From assembly GCF_024437745.1 (NCBI RefSeq), contig NZ_JANFNY010000005.1, forward strand, positions 48,827 through 112,826: a stretch of 64,000 nt of DNA, read 5' to 3'. The notes under the pieces are model-generated. The model worked only from the letters and a program-made list of their open reading frames with translations, did not search any database and had not been told where the DNA came from. Position numbers and translations under genes: made by a program. The stretch is from Roseomonas sp. GC11. Its GTDB lineage: Bacteria; Pseudomonadota; Alphaproteobacteria; Acetobacterales; Acetobacteraceae. Numbering within the stretch: the first letter of the stretch is position 1; every line of letters begins with the position of its first letter. This document shows positions 18,361 to 26,358 of this stretch, piece after piece.

Positions 18361-18374
18361 GTTTGTTAACAAAC
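18361..18374. promoter_or_regulatory. Perfect 14-bp palindrome, possible operator upstream of kdgD
   Basis: GTTTGTTAACAAAC is a perfect palindrome between the divergent hypothetical gene and kdgD, and an imperfect one (GTTTTGCAAAC) lies directly upstream. It has the size and symmetry of a LacI- or TetR-type operator. Confidence 0.45.
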
Positions 18375-18419
18375 TCCCATCTCCCTTTCACTTCGGCGGT
18401 GGACGCCCGGCGCCCAAGA

Positions 18420-18430
18420 TGTATGATGAC
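18420..18430. promoter_or_regulatory. Candidate shared operator upstream of kdgD
   Basis: TGTATGATGAC is the exact reverse complement of GTCATCATACA at 35354-35364, upstream of the uronate TRAP genes. It lies 35 nt before the kdgD start. A GntR/FadR-type regulator is the likely reader. Confidence 0.5.
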
Positions 18431-18464
18431 CGTACAGCATGACATGAGCAGGAGGATACCCGGC

Positions 18465-19397
18465 ATGCCCATGACCCCGGACGCGATGGCGAAGCAGATC
18501 GGCAGCGGCCTGCTCTCCTTCCCCGTCACGCATTTCCGCGCCGACCACAGCTTTGACGAGGCGCCCTATCGCGCGCATGTCTCCTGGCTGCTGGAATATG
18601 ATCCGGCCGGGCTTTTCGCCGCTGGCGGCACGGGCGAGTTCTTCTCCCTCTCCCCGGCCGAGGTGGAGACGGTGGTGCGCGCCGCCGTGGCCGAGACGGC
18701 CGGCCGCGCGCCGGTGATCGCGCCCTGCGGCATGGCGACGCCGATCGCGCAGGACCTGGCGAAGTCGGCCGAGGCGGCGGGGGCGGATGGCCTTCTGCTG
18801 CTGCCGAACTACCTGGTGAATTCCGAGCAGGCGGGCCTTGCCGCGCATATCGAGGCGGTGTGCAGGAGCACGGGCCTCGGCGTCATCGTCTACAACCGCG
18901 ACAACGCCATCCTGAACGAGGACACGCTGGCGCGGCTGTGTGAGCGCAACCCGAACCTCGTGGGCTTCAAGGATGGCGTCGGCGATATCGAGCTGATGAC
19001 GCGCATCTATGCCCGCATGGGCGACCGCCTGACCTATGTCGGCGGCCTGCCGACGGCGGAGACCTTCGCCCTGCCCTATCTGGAGATGGGCGTCACCACC
19101 TATTCCTCGGCCATCTTCAACTTCGTGCCGGAATTCGCGCAGAGCTTCTACGCCGCCGTGCGCCGGCATGACCGCGAGGCGGTGTTCCAGGGCCTGCGGG
19201 ATTTCGTGCTGCCCTATATCGCCATCCGCAACCGCAAGAAGGGCTATGCGGTCTCCATCGTGAAGGCGGGCTGCGCGGCGGTGGGCCGCCCGGCCGGCCC
19301 GGTGCGCGCGCCGCTGACCGACCTGGAGCCGGCCGAGCTGGCCGCGCTGACCGCCCTCATCGAAGCCCTGCCCGGCAAGCTGGCCAAGGCCGCCTGA
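18465..19397 (+). CDS. kdgD: 5-dehydro-4-deoxyglucarate dehydratase
   Basis: KdgD decarboxylates and dehydrates 5-keto-4-deoxyglucarate to 2-oxoglutarate semialdehyde in aldarate/uronate breakdown. The 310-residue DHDPS-family barrel shows [20 protein letters not shown] (phosphate-loop-like region), [11 protein letters not shown] (catalytic Tyr) and [18 protein letters not shown] (Schiff-base Lys). These are the KdgD rather than DapA signatures. I chose ATG 18465 because AGGAGG (18450-18455) precedes it by 9 nt. It stands alone with its own promoter region, which shares an 11-bp site with the uronate TRAP operon. Confidence 0.93.
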   Translation: MPMTPDAMAKQIGSGLLSFPVTHFRADHSFDEAPYRAHVSWLLEYDPAGLFAAGGTGEFFSLSPAEVETVVRAAVAETAGRAPVIAPCGMATPIAQDLAKSAEAAGADGLLLLPNYLVNSEQAGLAAHIEAVCRSTGLGVIVYNRDNAILNEDTLARLCERNPNLVGFKDGVGDIELMTRIYARMGDRLTYVGGLPTAETFALPYLEMGVTTYSSAIFNFVPEFAQSFYAAVRRHDREAVFQGLRDFVLPYIAIRNRKKGYAVSIVKAGCAAVGRPAGPVRAPLTDLEPAELAALTALIEALPGKLAKAA

Positions 19398-19451
19398 ACC
19401 TGCCGCCTGGGGCCTTGAGGCGGCTTCGCCCCCTCAAGGCTCCCCCCGCAG

Positions 19452-19515
19452 ATGGGTTTCCAAAGGCCTCAGGCCTTTGGTGGGGAGAGTTTGAGAGGGG
19501 CGAAGCCCCTCTCAA
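19452..19515. repeat. Family A palindromic repeat (copy A2) between convergent kdgD and aldolase
   Basis: Hairpin CCAAAGGCC/GGCCTTTGG followed by TTGAGAGGGGC/GCCCCTCTCAA with loop GAA. The element fills the gap between the two stop codons. A weaker GC hairpin (about 19410-19440) precedes it. The short reading frame inside the repeat is not a gene. Confidence 0.85.
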
Positions 19516-19532
19516 GACCGCGCAGGGTATTG

Positions 19533-20291
19533 TCAGCCCTTGGCCGTGGCGACCGCGGCGCGGGCGGCCTGCAGCAGCAGGCCGCTGTCATTGAGGATGG
19601 TGGTCAGTTTGAACCCCATCTGGATCATCCGCTTCGCGTAGGGCGCGCTGCCATTGTGCAGGCCGACGGCGAGGTTGCGCTTGCCGCATTCGGAGAGCAG
19701 CCGCTCATAGACGCGCAGGATCTCCGGCTCCTCGCGGTCCAGCTTCGGCGGCAGGCCGAGCGAGATGCCGAGATCGGCCGGCCCGACATAGATGCCATCG
19801 ATGCCCGGCGTGTCGAGGATGGCTTCCAGGTTGTCGAGCGCCTGCTTCGTCTCGATCATCGGCATGACGATGATGTCGGTATTGGCGGTGGCGAAATAGT
19901 CACCCCCCTCGCCATAGATGCCGGCGCGGATGGGGCCGAAGCTGCGCGTGCCCTGCGGCGGGTAGCGGCAGGCGGAGACCAGGGCGGCAGCCTGCTCCGC
20001 CGTGTTCACCATCGGGCAGATCACGCCCATGGCGCCGGCATCCAGCACCTTGCCGATGATGCCCGGCTCGTTCCAGGGCACGCGCACCAGGGGCGTCACC
20101 GGATGCGGCTGGGCGCCCTGGAAGCAGGCGACGGTGGAGAGGTAGTCCTGCACCCCGTGCTGCATATCCACGGTCAGGCTGTCGAAGCCGGCCTGGGCCA
20201 TCACCTCGGCGCTGAAGGCGCTCGGGATGGAAAGCCAGCCATTGACCACGGCGCGTCCTTGCGCCCAGGCCTCTTTCACCTTGTTCGCCAT
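19533..20291 (-). CDS. HpcH/HpaI family class II aldolase (2-keto-3-deoxyglucarate aldolase-like)
   Basis: A 252-residue metal-dependent pyruvate aldolase. Visible are LTVDMQHGVQDY (catalytic His), TPLVRVPWNEPG (substrate Arg), IIVMPMIETKQALDNLEAIL (metal Glu) and IDGIYVGPADLGISLG (metal Asp). The family cleaves 2-keto-3-deoxyglucarate or 4-hydroxy-2-oxoheptanedioate into pyruvate and an aldehyde. Next to kdgD an aldarate substrate is plausible, but specificity cannot be read reliably. It starts at ATG 20291 and is divergent from the DDAH-like gene. Confidence 0.9.
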   Translation of the reverse strand: MANKVKEAWAQGRAVVNGWLSIPSAFSAEVMAQAGFDSLTVDMQHGVQDYLSTVACFQGAQPHPVTPLVRVPWNEPGIIGKVLDAGAMGVICPMVNTAEQAAALVSACRYPPQGTRSFGPIRAGIYGEGGDYFATANTDIIVMPMIETKQALDNLEAILDTPGIDGIYVGPADLGISLGLPPKLDREEPEILRVYERLLSECGKRNLAVGLHNGSAPYAKRMIQMGFKLTTILNDSGLLLQAARAAVATAKG

Positions 20292-20417
20292 TGTTATTCC
20301 ATTTCCTCCGGGACGGCGGGAAGGAAACGCTAGGACTCGTTCCGGGGGGCGTCAACGCGCGGGGCCGCGAATTCCCGCCCTTTGCGGCGGGGCGCGCCGG
20401 GCGTAGCCTGCGCGGCC

Positions 20418-21299
20418 ATGTCGACTTCCCTGCCGCGCTGGCGCGTCTCCTCGGAAACCGGTGTGCTGACCGATGTGCTGGTCTGCCCGCCGGACCATTA
20501 CCGGTGGATCCCCACCAACAGCATCGTCCGCCGCACCCTGGCCGAATCCCGCCAGGGCCCGGCGCTGCCGCACCTCCAGGCCCAGCATGCCGAGCTGGTG
20601 GCGGCGCTGGAGCAGGGCGGCGCGCGGGTCCACCGGCTGGAGCCGCAGCCCCACCTGCCCTACATGGTCTATACCCGCGACAGCGTGGTGGTGACGCATC
20701 AGGGCCCGGTGCTGTGCCAGCTGGAACGCCCCCAGCGCCGCGGCGAATATTTTTTCCTGTTGGATTTTCATCGCCGGCAGGGCGGCGACTTTTGGAAGAT
20801 GTCCAATGCCGGCACGCTGGAGGGGGGCGATATCCACATCCTTCGCCCCGGCCTGGCGCTGATCGGCCATTCCGGCGGCCGCACCGACGAGGCGGGGGCG
20901 GAGCAGCTCGCCGCCTGGCTGCGGGAGGAGGGCTGGGACGTCCGCCTGCAGCCCTTCGATGAGCATTTCCTGCATCTCGACGTGCTGTTCTGCATGGCCG
21001 CCCCCGGCCTCGCCGTGGCCTGCACCGAGGTGCTGGACGAGGATTTCCTGGCCTGGGTCAAGGCCCATGGCATCCGCATCCTGCCCGTCTCCTACAAGGA
21101 CGCCATGCGGCTCGGCTGCAACATCGTGGCGCTGGGCGGGGGCAAGGTCGTCTCCGCCCGGGGCAGCACGGCGCTGAACGCCGCGCTGCGCGCCGAGGGG
21201 CTGACCGTGCTCGACCCGGAACTCTCCCTCTTCACCCTGGGCGGCGGCGGCCCCCATTGCCTGACCTGCCCGCTCGCGCGGGAGGAGGAAACCGCATGA
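20418..21299 (+). CDS. Dimethylarginine dimethylaminohydrolase-like guanidino hydrolase
   Basis: A 293-residue member of the arginine deiminase/DDAH superfamily. The catalytic set is visible: VYTRDSVVV (substrate Asp), NAGTLEGGDIHI (Glu-Gly-Gly-Asp), FDEHFLHLDVLFCM (catalytic His), and the C-terminal nucleophile in GGGPHCLTCPL. These enzymes hydrolyse methylarginines or related guanidines to citrulline-type products. ATG 20418 is preferred to an in-frame ATG at 20382. Its stop overlaps the next start (ATGA at 21296-21299), so the two genes are coupled, which suggests a shared task that I cannot specify. Confidence 0.88.
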   Translation: MSTSLPRWRVSSETGVLTDVLVCPPDHYRWIPTNSIVRRTLAESRQGPALPHLQAQHAELVAALEQGGARVHRLEPQPHLPYMVYTRDSVVVTHQGPVLCQLERPQRRGEYFFLLDFHRRQGGDFWKMSNAGTLEGGDIHILRPGLALIGHSGGRTDEAGAEQLAAWLREEGWDVRLQPFDEHFLHLDVLFCMAAPGLAVACTEVLDEDFLAWVKAHGIRILPVSYKDAMRLGCNIVALGGGKVVSARGSTALNAALRAEGLTVLDPELSLFTLGGGGPHCLTCPLAREEETA

Positions 21300-22684
21300 C
21301 CATCGACACCACCCCGCTGGACGCCGTGCTGGCGGCCGCCCGCGCCTTCCTGGGCGAGCGGCTTTCCACCAACGCCTCCATCCGCGAGCAGCACGCCAAG
21401 GGCGAGGATTCCAACCCGCCCGTGCTGCCCGATGCCGTGGCCTTCGTCGAGACGACGGAGGAGGTCTCCCGCCTGCTGGCGCTGTGCCACGCGCAGGGCG
21501 TGCCGGTCACGCCCTTCGGCGCCGGCACCAGCCTGGAGGGGCATGTGGTGCCCGTCCGCCGTGGCATCAGCCTCGACCTCAGCCGCATGACGGCGGTGCT
21601 GGAGGTCAATGCCGAGGACATGGACTGCCTGGTGGAGCCGGGCGTCACCCGCCACCAGCTCAACGACTTCCTGCGCGACCAGGGCCTGTTCTTCCCGGTG
21701 GACCCGGGCAGCCACTGCACCCTGGGCGGCATGGTGGCGACGCGCGCCAGCGGCACCAATGCCGTGCGCTACGGCACGATGCGCGAGGCGGTGATGGGCC
21801 TCGAGGTGGTGCTGGCCGATGGCCGCGTCATCCAGACCGGCGGGCGGACGCGCAAATCCGCCAATGGCTATGACCTGACGCGGCTGTTCATCGGCTCCGA
21901 GGGCACGCTCGGCGTGGTGACGAAGATCCGCCTGCGCCTGCACGGCATCCCGGAGGCGACCACCGCCGCCGTCTGCCAGTTCGACAGCCTGCAATCCGCC
22001 GTCGAGGCCGTCATCATGACGATGCAGGCGGGCATTCCCGTGGCGCGGATCGAGCTGGCCGATGCCGACCAGATGCGCGCCTCCATCGCCTATTCCAGGC
22101 TGCCCTACGAGCCGCTGCCGACGCTGTTCCTGGAGTTCCACGGCAGCCCCGCCGGCGTGCGCGAGCAGGCCGAGGCGGTGGAGGCCATCGCCGCCGAGAT
22201 GGGCGGCAAGGGCTTCGCCTGGGCCGAGGACGCGGAGACGCGCAACCGCCTGTGGAAGGCGCGGCATGATGCCTGGTGGGCGGCGAACGCGCTCTATCCC
22301 GGCTGCCGCGGCATCACCACCGATGTCTGCGTCCCCATCTCCCGCCTGGCCGAGGCCATCGTGAGCGCCAAGGCGGAGGCGGTGGCCATGGGGCAGAACA
22401 CCTGCATCGTCGGCCATGTGGGGGATGGCAATTTCCACTGCGTCATCCTCTTCCCCGCCGACGATCCGCAGGGGCTGGAGAAGGCGTGGGAGCTGGACCG
22501 CCGCATCGTCGCGCGCGGGCTGGCGCTGGGCGGCACCTGCTCGGGCGAGCATGGCATCGGCCTCGGCAAGCGCGAATTCCTGGTGCAGGAGCATGGCGAC
22601 GAGGTGCTGGCCGTGATGCGCGGCCTGAAGGCCAGCCTGGACCCGAAGGGCATCCTCAACCCGGGCAAGCTCTTCCTGAACTGA
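21296..22684 (+). CDS. FAD-linked oxidase, D-lactate dehydrogenase (cytochrome)/GlcD type
   Basis: A 462-residue vanillyl-alcohol-oxidase-fold flavoprotein. FAD-binding motifs are VTPFGAGTSLEGHVV and SHCTLGGMVATRASGTNA with RYGTMREAVMGLEVVLADG; the C-terminal domain has GHVGDGNFHCVI (metal His) and GTCSGEHGIGLGKREFL. Family members oxidise D-lactate, glycolate or other D-2-hydroxy acids and pass electrons to the respiratory chain. The start overlaps the DDAH-like stop. A TakP-type 2-oxoacid TRAP transporter lies 2 kb downstream, consistent with hydroxy-acid or oxo-acid use, but this is inference. Confidence 0.9.
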   Translation: MTIDTTPLDAVLAAARAFLGERLSTNASIREQHAKGEDSNPPVLPDAVAFVETTEEVSRLLALCHAQGVPVTPFGAGTSLEGHVVPVRRGISLDLSRMTAVLEVNAEDMDCLVEPGVTRHQLNDFLRDQGLFFPVDPGSHCTLGGMVATRASGTNAVRYGTMREAVMGLEVVLADGRVIQTGGRTRKSANGYDLTRLFIGSEGTLGVVTKIRLRLHGIPEATTAAVCQFDSLQSAVEAVIMTMQAGIPVARIELADADQMRASIAYSRLPYEPLPTLFLEFHGSPAGVREQAEAVEAIAAEMGGKGFAWAEDAETRNRLWKARHDAWWAANALYPGCRGITTDVCVPISRLAEAIVSAKAEAVAMGQNTCIVGHVGDGNFHCVILFPADDPQGLEKAWELDRRIVARGLALGGTCSGEHGIGLGKREFLVQEHGDEVLAVMRGLKASLDPKGILNPGKLFLN

Positions 22685-22759
22685 GCGAGGGGCCGGGCCT
22701 GCCGGTCTGACTGTCTGTTTGAAAACCCTTGCCGCTTGTGGCTTTGAGGGTTTTTTTTA

Positions 22760-22802
22760 CAAAAGGGCTTCCAAAGGCCTCAGGCCTTTGGAAGCCCTTT
22801 TG
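22760..22802. terminator. 20-bp perfect hairpin after the D-lactate dehydrogenase gene (family A core)
   Basis: CAAAAGGGCTTCCAAAGGCC (22760-22779) pairs perfectly with 22783-22802 around a TCA loop. The inner 9 bp are the family A core. A run of eight T (22751-22758) precedes it, so it can terminate leftward transcripts; rightward the arm ends in TTTTG. Confidence 0.8.
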
Positions 22803-22906
22803 CGAAGGCGGCCGCGGGGGCCTCGGCGCCGCGTATTTCTTCACACCCCATTCAACTTATGTGGGATATTTTCCCGCACGGATATCCACCTCCGGGCGAG
22901 GACCCC

Positions 22907-24466
22907 ATGACCCAGTTCCGCGGCTCAGCCAGGACCAACTACCTCACCGGCTCCGGCGGGGAGGACGCCCTCTTTGGCTTCGGCGGCCATGACCGCCTGA
23001 ATGGCGGCGGGGGCAATGACACCCTCTCCGGCGGCGAGGGCAACGACACCTTCGTCTTCCACCGGGGCGACGGCTTCGACACCATCACCGATGCCGAGGC
23101 AGGGGATACGCTGATCTTCGGCGGCGCCTATACCGACCTTTCCTTCGCCCGGCGGGAGGGGGATGACCTCGTCCTGCTCTCCGGCGGCAGCGGCCGGATG
23201 GCGGAGGGGGTGCGCATCGCCGGCCATTACGCGGGGCATGGCCTGGGCACGGTGCAGCTCCGCCTCACCCTGCACGAGGCCAGCAGCGGCAGCGACCTGC
23301 CCTTCACCAGCGCCCGCTTCGCCAGCGGGCTGGCGGGCACGGACCAGGGCGACGGGCTGGAGGTGATCCTCGGCACCAGCGGGGATGACACCATCACCGG
23401 CGGCGGCGGCTTCTACGACCATATCGATGCCGGGGCGGGCCATGACACGGTGGCGGTCGGCGCTGGCACCACCTATTCCCTGGTGATCGGCGGCGCCGGC
23501 AATGACAGCCTGACGGGCGGCGACGGCAACGACACCTTCCGCCCCGGCAGGGGCGACGACACCATCGATGGCGGCGCCGGCTGGGACATGGTGGATTACA
23601 GCGACGCCAGCGCCGCCGTGACGGTGGACCTCGCCCTCTCCACCGCCCAGGCGGTGAACGGCCGCGACGGCGCCGATACCCTGGCCCATATCGAGGCGGT
23701 GGCCGGCAGCCGGGGCAACGACACCCTCTCCGGCGACGCCGCCGCCAACACGCTGATGGGCGGCGATGGCGCGGATACGCTGGATGGCCGCGCCGGGGCG
23801 GACCGGCTGGAGGGCGGCACCGGCAGCGATCTCTATTATGTGGATGATGCCGGCGACGTGGTGGTGGAGGTGGCCGGCCCCCGGGGCGGCGCGGACCGCG
23901 TCATCAGCAGCGTCAGCTACACCCTGGGCGATGGCGTGGAGCGGCTGAGCCTGGCCGGCAGCGCCGACCTCACCGCCACCGGCAATGCCCAGGGCAACCG
24001 CCTCGATGGCAATGACGGGGCCAATACCCTCTCCGGCCTCGCCGGGAATGACGTGCTCTACGGCGGCGCCGGCAACGACACGCTGCTGGGCGGCGCGGGG
24101 GAGGATTTCCTCTTCGGCCAGGGCGGCGCCGATCTCCTGACCGGCGGCGCCGGGCGGGACAGCTTCGTCTGGAGCGCGCTGGACGACAGCAGCGCCACCA
24201 GCCTGGACAGCGTCACCGACTTCACCCAGGGCACGGACCGGCTGGTGCTGGCGCCGATCGACGCGCGCGGCGCCACCGCCGCCAATGACGCCTTCGGCTT
24301 CATCGGCAGCGCCGCCTTCAGCGCCGCCGGGCAGGTCCGCGCCGAGGCCACCGAGGGCGGCACCCTGCTCCAGCTCAACACCGATGCCGATACGGCGACG
24401 GTGGAGATGGAGATTTTCCTCGCCGGCTTCACCGGCACGCTGACGGCGCGGGACTTCCTGCTGTAG
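22907..24466 (+). CDS. RTX calcium-binding repeat protein, type I secretion substrate
   Basis: About 519 residues made largely of glycine-rich nonapeptide repeats of the GGxGxDxxx type, in blocks at about residues 22-55, 190-220, 260-300 and 380-425 (for example GGAGNDTLLGGAGEDFLFG). These form calcium-filled beta rolls. The last 100 residues (DFTQGTDRLVLAP onward, ending TARDFLL) resemble the C-terminal secretion region of serralysin-type exoproteins, and there is no Sec signal. No catalytic domain is seen between the blocks. I chose ATG 22907; an in-frame ATG at 22859 would add 16 residues. No type I exporter genes are nearby. Confidence 0.85.
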   Translation: MTQFRGSARTNYLTGSGGEDALFGFGGHDRLNGGGGNDTLSGGEGNDTFVFHRGDGFDTITDAEAGDTLIFGGAYTDLSFARREGDDLVLLSGGSGRMAEGVRIAGHYAGHGLGTVQLRLTLHEASSGSDLPFTSARFASGLAGTDQGDGLEVILGTSGDDTITGGGGFYDHIDAGAGHDTVAVGAGTTYSLVIGGAGNDSLTGGDGNDTFRPGRGDDTIDGGAGWDMVDYSDASAAVTVDLALSTAQAVNGRDGADTLAHIEAVAGSRGNDTLSGDAAANTLMGGDGADTLDGRAGADRLEGGTGSDLYYVDDAGDVVVEVAGPRGGADRVISSVSYTLGDGVERLSLAGSADLTATGNAQGNRLDGNDGANTLSGLAGNDVLYGGAGNDTLLGGAGEDFLFGQGGADLLTGGAGRDSFVWSALDDSSATSLDSVTDFTQGTDRLVLAPIDARGATAANDAFGFIGSAAFSAAGQVRAEATEGGTLLQLNTDADTATVEMEIFLAGFTGTLTARDFLL

Positions 24467-24604
24467 CCGGGCGCGGGCGGGGGGAGCGCAGGCGGTGGCC
24501 GCCCCCCCCCACCCGCCACATGGATGACAAAGGCTGAAGAATATCTGAAAATGGTTCCGTGCCGGCGCACCAGTCGCCGGGTGTCCAAGGGAGCCATTCA
24601 GCCC

Positions 24605-25705
24605 ATGATCCGACGTCAACTGCTGGCGGGGGGAGCCGTGATCGGCGCCTCCGCCCTCGCCGCGCCGGCCATCGCGCAGACCGCGCCCGAAATCCGCTGG
24701 CGCCTCGCCAGCTCTTTCCCGCGCTCCCTCGACACCATCTTCGGCGCCGGCGAACATGTGGCCAGGCGCGTCGCGGCGCTGACCGACAACAAGTTCCAGA
24801 TCCGCGTCTTCCCGGCGGGCGAGCTGGTGCCGGGCCTGCAGGTGGCCGATGCCGTGCAGAACGGCACGGTGGAGGCCGCCCACACCGCCTCCTACTACTT
24901 CGTCGGCAAGGACCCGACCTTCGCCTTCGACGGCGCCGTGCCCTTCGGCCTGAACATGCGCCAGACCAATGCCTGGCTGAACCAGGGCGGCGGGCGCGAG
25001 GTGATGAAGGACTTCTTCGCGAAGTACAACATCGTCTCCATCCCCGCCGGCAATACGGGCGCCCAGATGGGCGGCTGGTTCCGCAAGGAGATCAAGACGG
25101 TCGCCGACCTCAACGGGCTGAAGTTCCGCATCGGCGGCTTCGCCGGCAACGTGCTGCAGAAGCTCGGCGTCGTGCCGCAGCAGATCGCCGGCGGCGACAT
25201 CTACCCGGCGCTGGAGAAGGGCACCATCGACGCCGCCGAATGGGTCGGGCCCTATGACGATGAGAAGCTGGGCTTCAACCGCGTCGCGCCCTACTACTAC
25301 TACCCCGGCTGGTGGGAGGGCTGCCTCAACCTCTCCCTCTACATCAACAAGGCGAAGTATGAGGAGCTGCCGCCCCTCTACCGCGAGGTGCTGGAAAGCG
25401 CCTGCCGCGACTCCACCATCGAGACGATGGCGAAGTACGACGTGCAGAACCCCGCCGCGCTGCGCCGCCTGATCGCCGCCGGCACGCAGCTCCGCGCCTT
25501 CCCGCGCGAGGTGATGCAGGCCAGCTACAAGGCCGCCTTCGAGCTCTATGACGAGACGGCGGCGAAGAACGAAGCCTTCAAGAAGGTCTATGCCCACTGG
25601 AAGGCCTTCCGCGACGAGCAGTATGGCTGGTTCCGCGTCGCGGAATACGGCTTCGACCAGTTCGTCTACGCCATGTACGGCCAGGAGGCGCAGGCGCGCC
25701 GCTGA
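24605..25705 (+). CDS. TRAP transporter substrate-binding protein, TakP/lactate type
   Basis: A 366-residue periplasmic binding protein with a Tat-like or Sec signal (MIRRQLLAGGAVIGASALAA, cleavage near AIAQ). The motif WVGPYDDEKLGF followed by YYYYPGWWEG is characteristic of TRAP binding proteins for 2-oxo acids or lactate (TakP and relatives). ATG 24605 places the twin-Arg signal at the N-terminus; an in-frame ATG at 24524 would bury it. It heads a dctPQM operon with the genes at 25779 and 26359. Ligand class is inferred by family. Confidence 0.92.
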   Translation: MIRRQLLAGGAVIGASALAAPAIAQTAPEIRWRLASSFPRSLDTIFGAGEHVARRVAALTDNKFQIRVFPAGELVPGLQVADAVQNGTVEAAHTASYYFVGKDPTFAFDGAVPFGLNMRQTNAWLNQGGGREVMKDFFAKYNIVSIPAGNTGAQMGGWFRKEIKTVADLNGLKFRIGGFAGNVLQKLGVVPQQIAGGDIYPALEKGTIDAAEWVGPYDDEKLGFNRVAPYYYYPGWWEGCLNLSLYINKAKYEELPPLYREVLESACRDSTIETMAKYDVQNPAALRRLIAAGTQLRAFPREVMQASYKAAFELYDETAAKNEAFKKVYAHWKAFRDEQYGWFRVAEYGFDQFVYAMYGQEAQARR

Positions 25706-25778
25706 CCGTGACCCGCCCCGGCGCCGGCCCCCCCGGCGCCGGATTTCTTCGTGACCCCTCTTGGGAGGACCCCCCGGT

Positions 25779-26327
25779 ATGGGTGCCCTGCTTGGCTTCA
25801 GTCGGGCAATGGACAAGGTCAGCACCGTCTTTGGCGTCATCGCCTACTGGCTGGTGCTGCTGGCCTGCGCGACCAGCGCCGGCAATGCCGTGGTGCGCTA
25901 TGGCATCAGCTACTCATCGAACGCCTGGCTGGAGGTGCAGTGGTACTTCTTCGCCGGCATTGTCATGCTCGGCGCCGCGCCGACCCTGCTCCGCAACGAG
26001 CATGTGCGCGTCGATCTCGTCTTCGGCAATCTCTCGCCACGGGCGCAGCTCTGGGTGGATGTCTTCGGCCTCATCCTCTTCCTGCTCCCCGCCATGGGGC
26101 TGCTGGCCTGGATGACCTGGCCCTTCTTCCTCGACAGCTTCGTGCGGCTGGAAGAGTCCTCCAATGCCGGCGGGCTGATCCGCTGGCCGGTGAAGCTGCT
26201 GCTGCCGGTGGGCTTCCTGCTGATCTGGCTGCAGGGGCTGGCCGAGCTGATCAAGCGCATCGCCCTGCTGCGCGGCATCACGCCGGGGACAGAGGTGGTG
26301 GTCGAATACCACCGCCCCGAGCAATGA
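25779..26327 (+). CDS. TRAP transporter small permease DctQ
   Basis: A 182-residue integral membrane protein with four predicted hydrophobic segments (about residues 17-37, 52-72, 90-112, 136-158), as usual for DctQ. The family-like segment LEVQWYFFAGIVMLGAA and the hydrophilic loop NEHVRVDLVFG are present. ATG 25779 is preceded by GGGAGGA (25763-25769), better than the in-frame TTG at 25761, which overlaps that site. It sits between DctP and DctM and would stabilise the large subunit of the symporter. Confidence 0.92.
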   Translation: MGALLGFSRAMDKVSTVFGVIAYWLVLLACATSAGNAVVRYGISYSSNAWLEVQWYFFAGIVMLGAAPTLLRNEHVRVDLVFGNLSPRAQLWVDVFGLILFLLPAMGLLAWMTWPFFLDSFVRLEESSNAGGLIRWPVKLLLPVGFLLIWLQGLAELIKRIALLRGITPGTEVVVEYHRPEQ

Positions 26328-26358
26328 CCCCGCAACCGCAACCCGGAACCCTCCCCCG

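Noticed and set aside
19452..20333. Open frames starting MGFQRPQAFG inside family A repeats (also at 52330 and 60418)
   Set aside because: The start is encoded by the repeat itself and the rest is antisense to or out of frame with real genes.
22925..25840. 971-residue minus-strand open frame
   Set aside because: Antisense to the RTX and DctP genes, both recognisable; no domains in the reverse frame.
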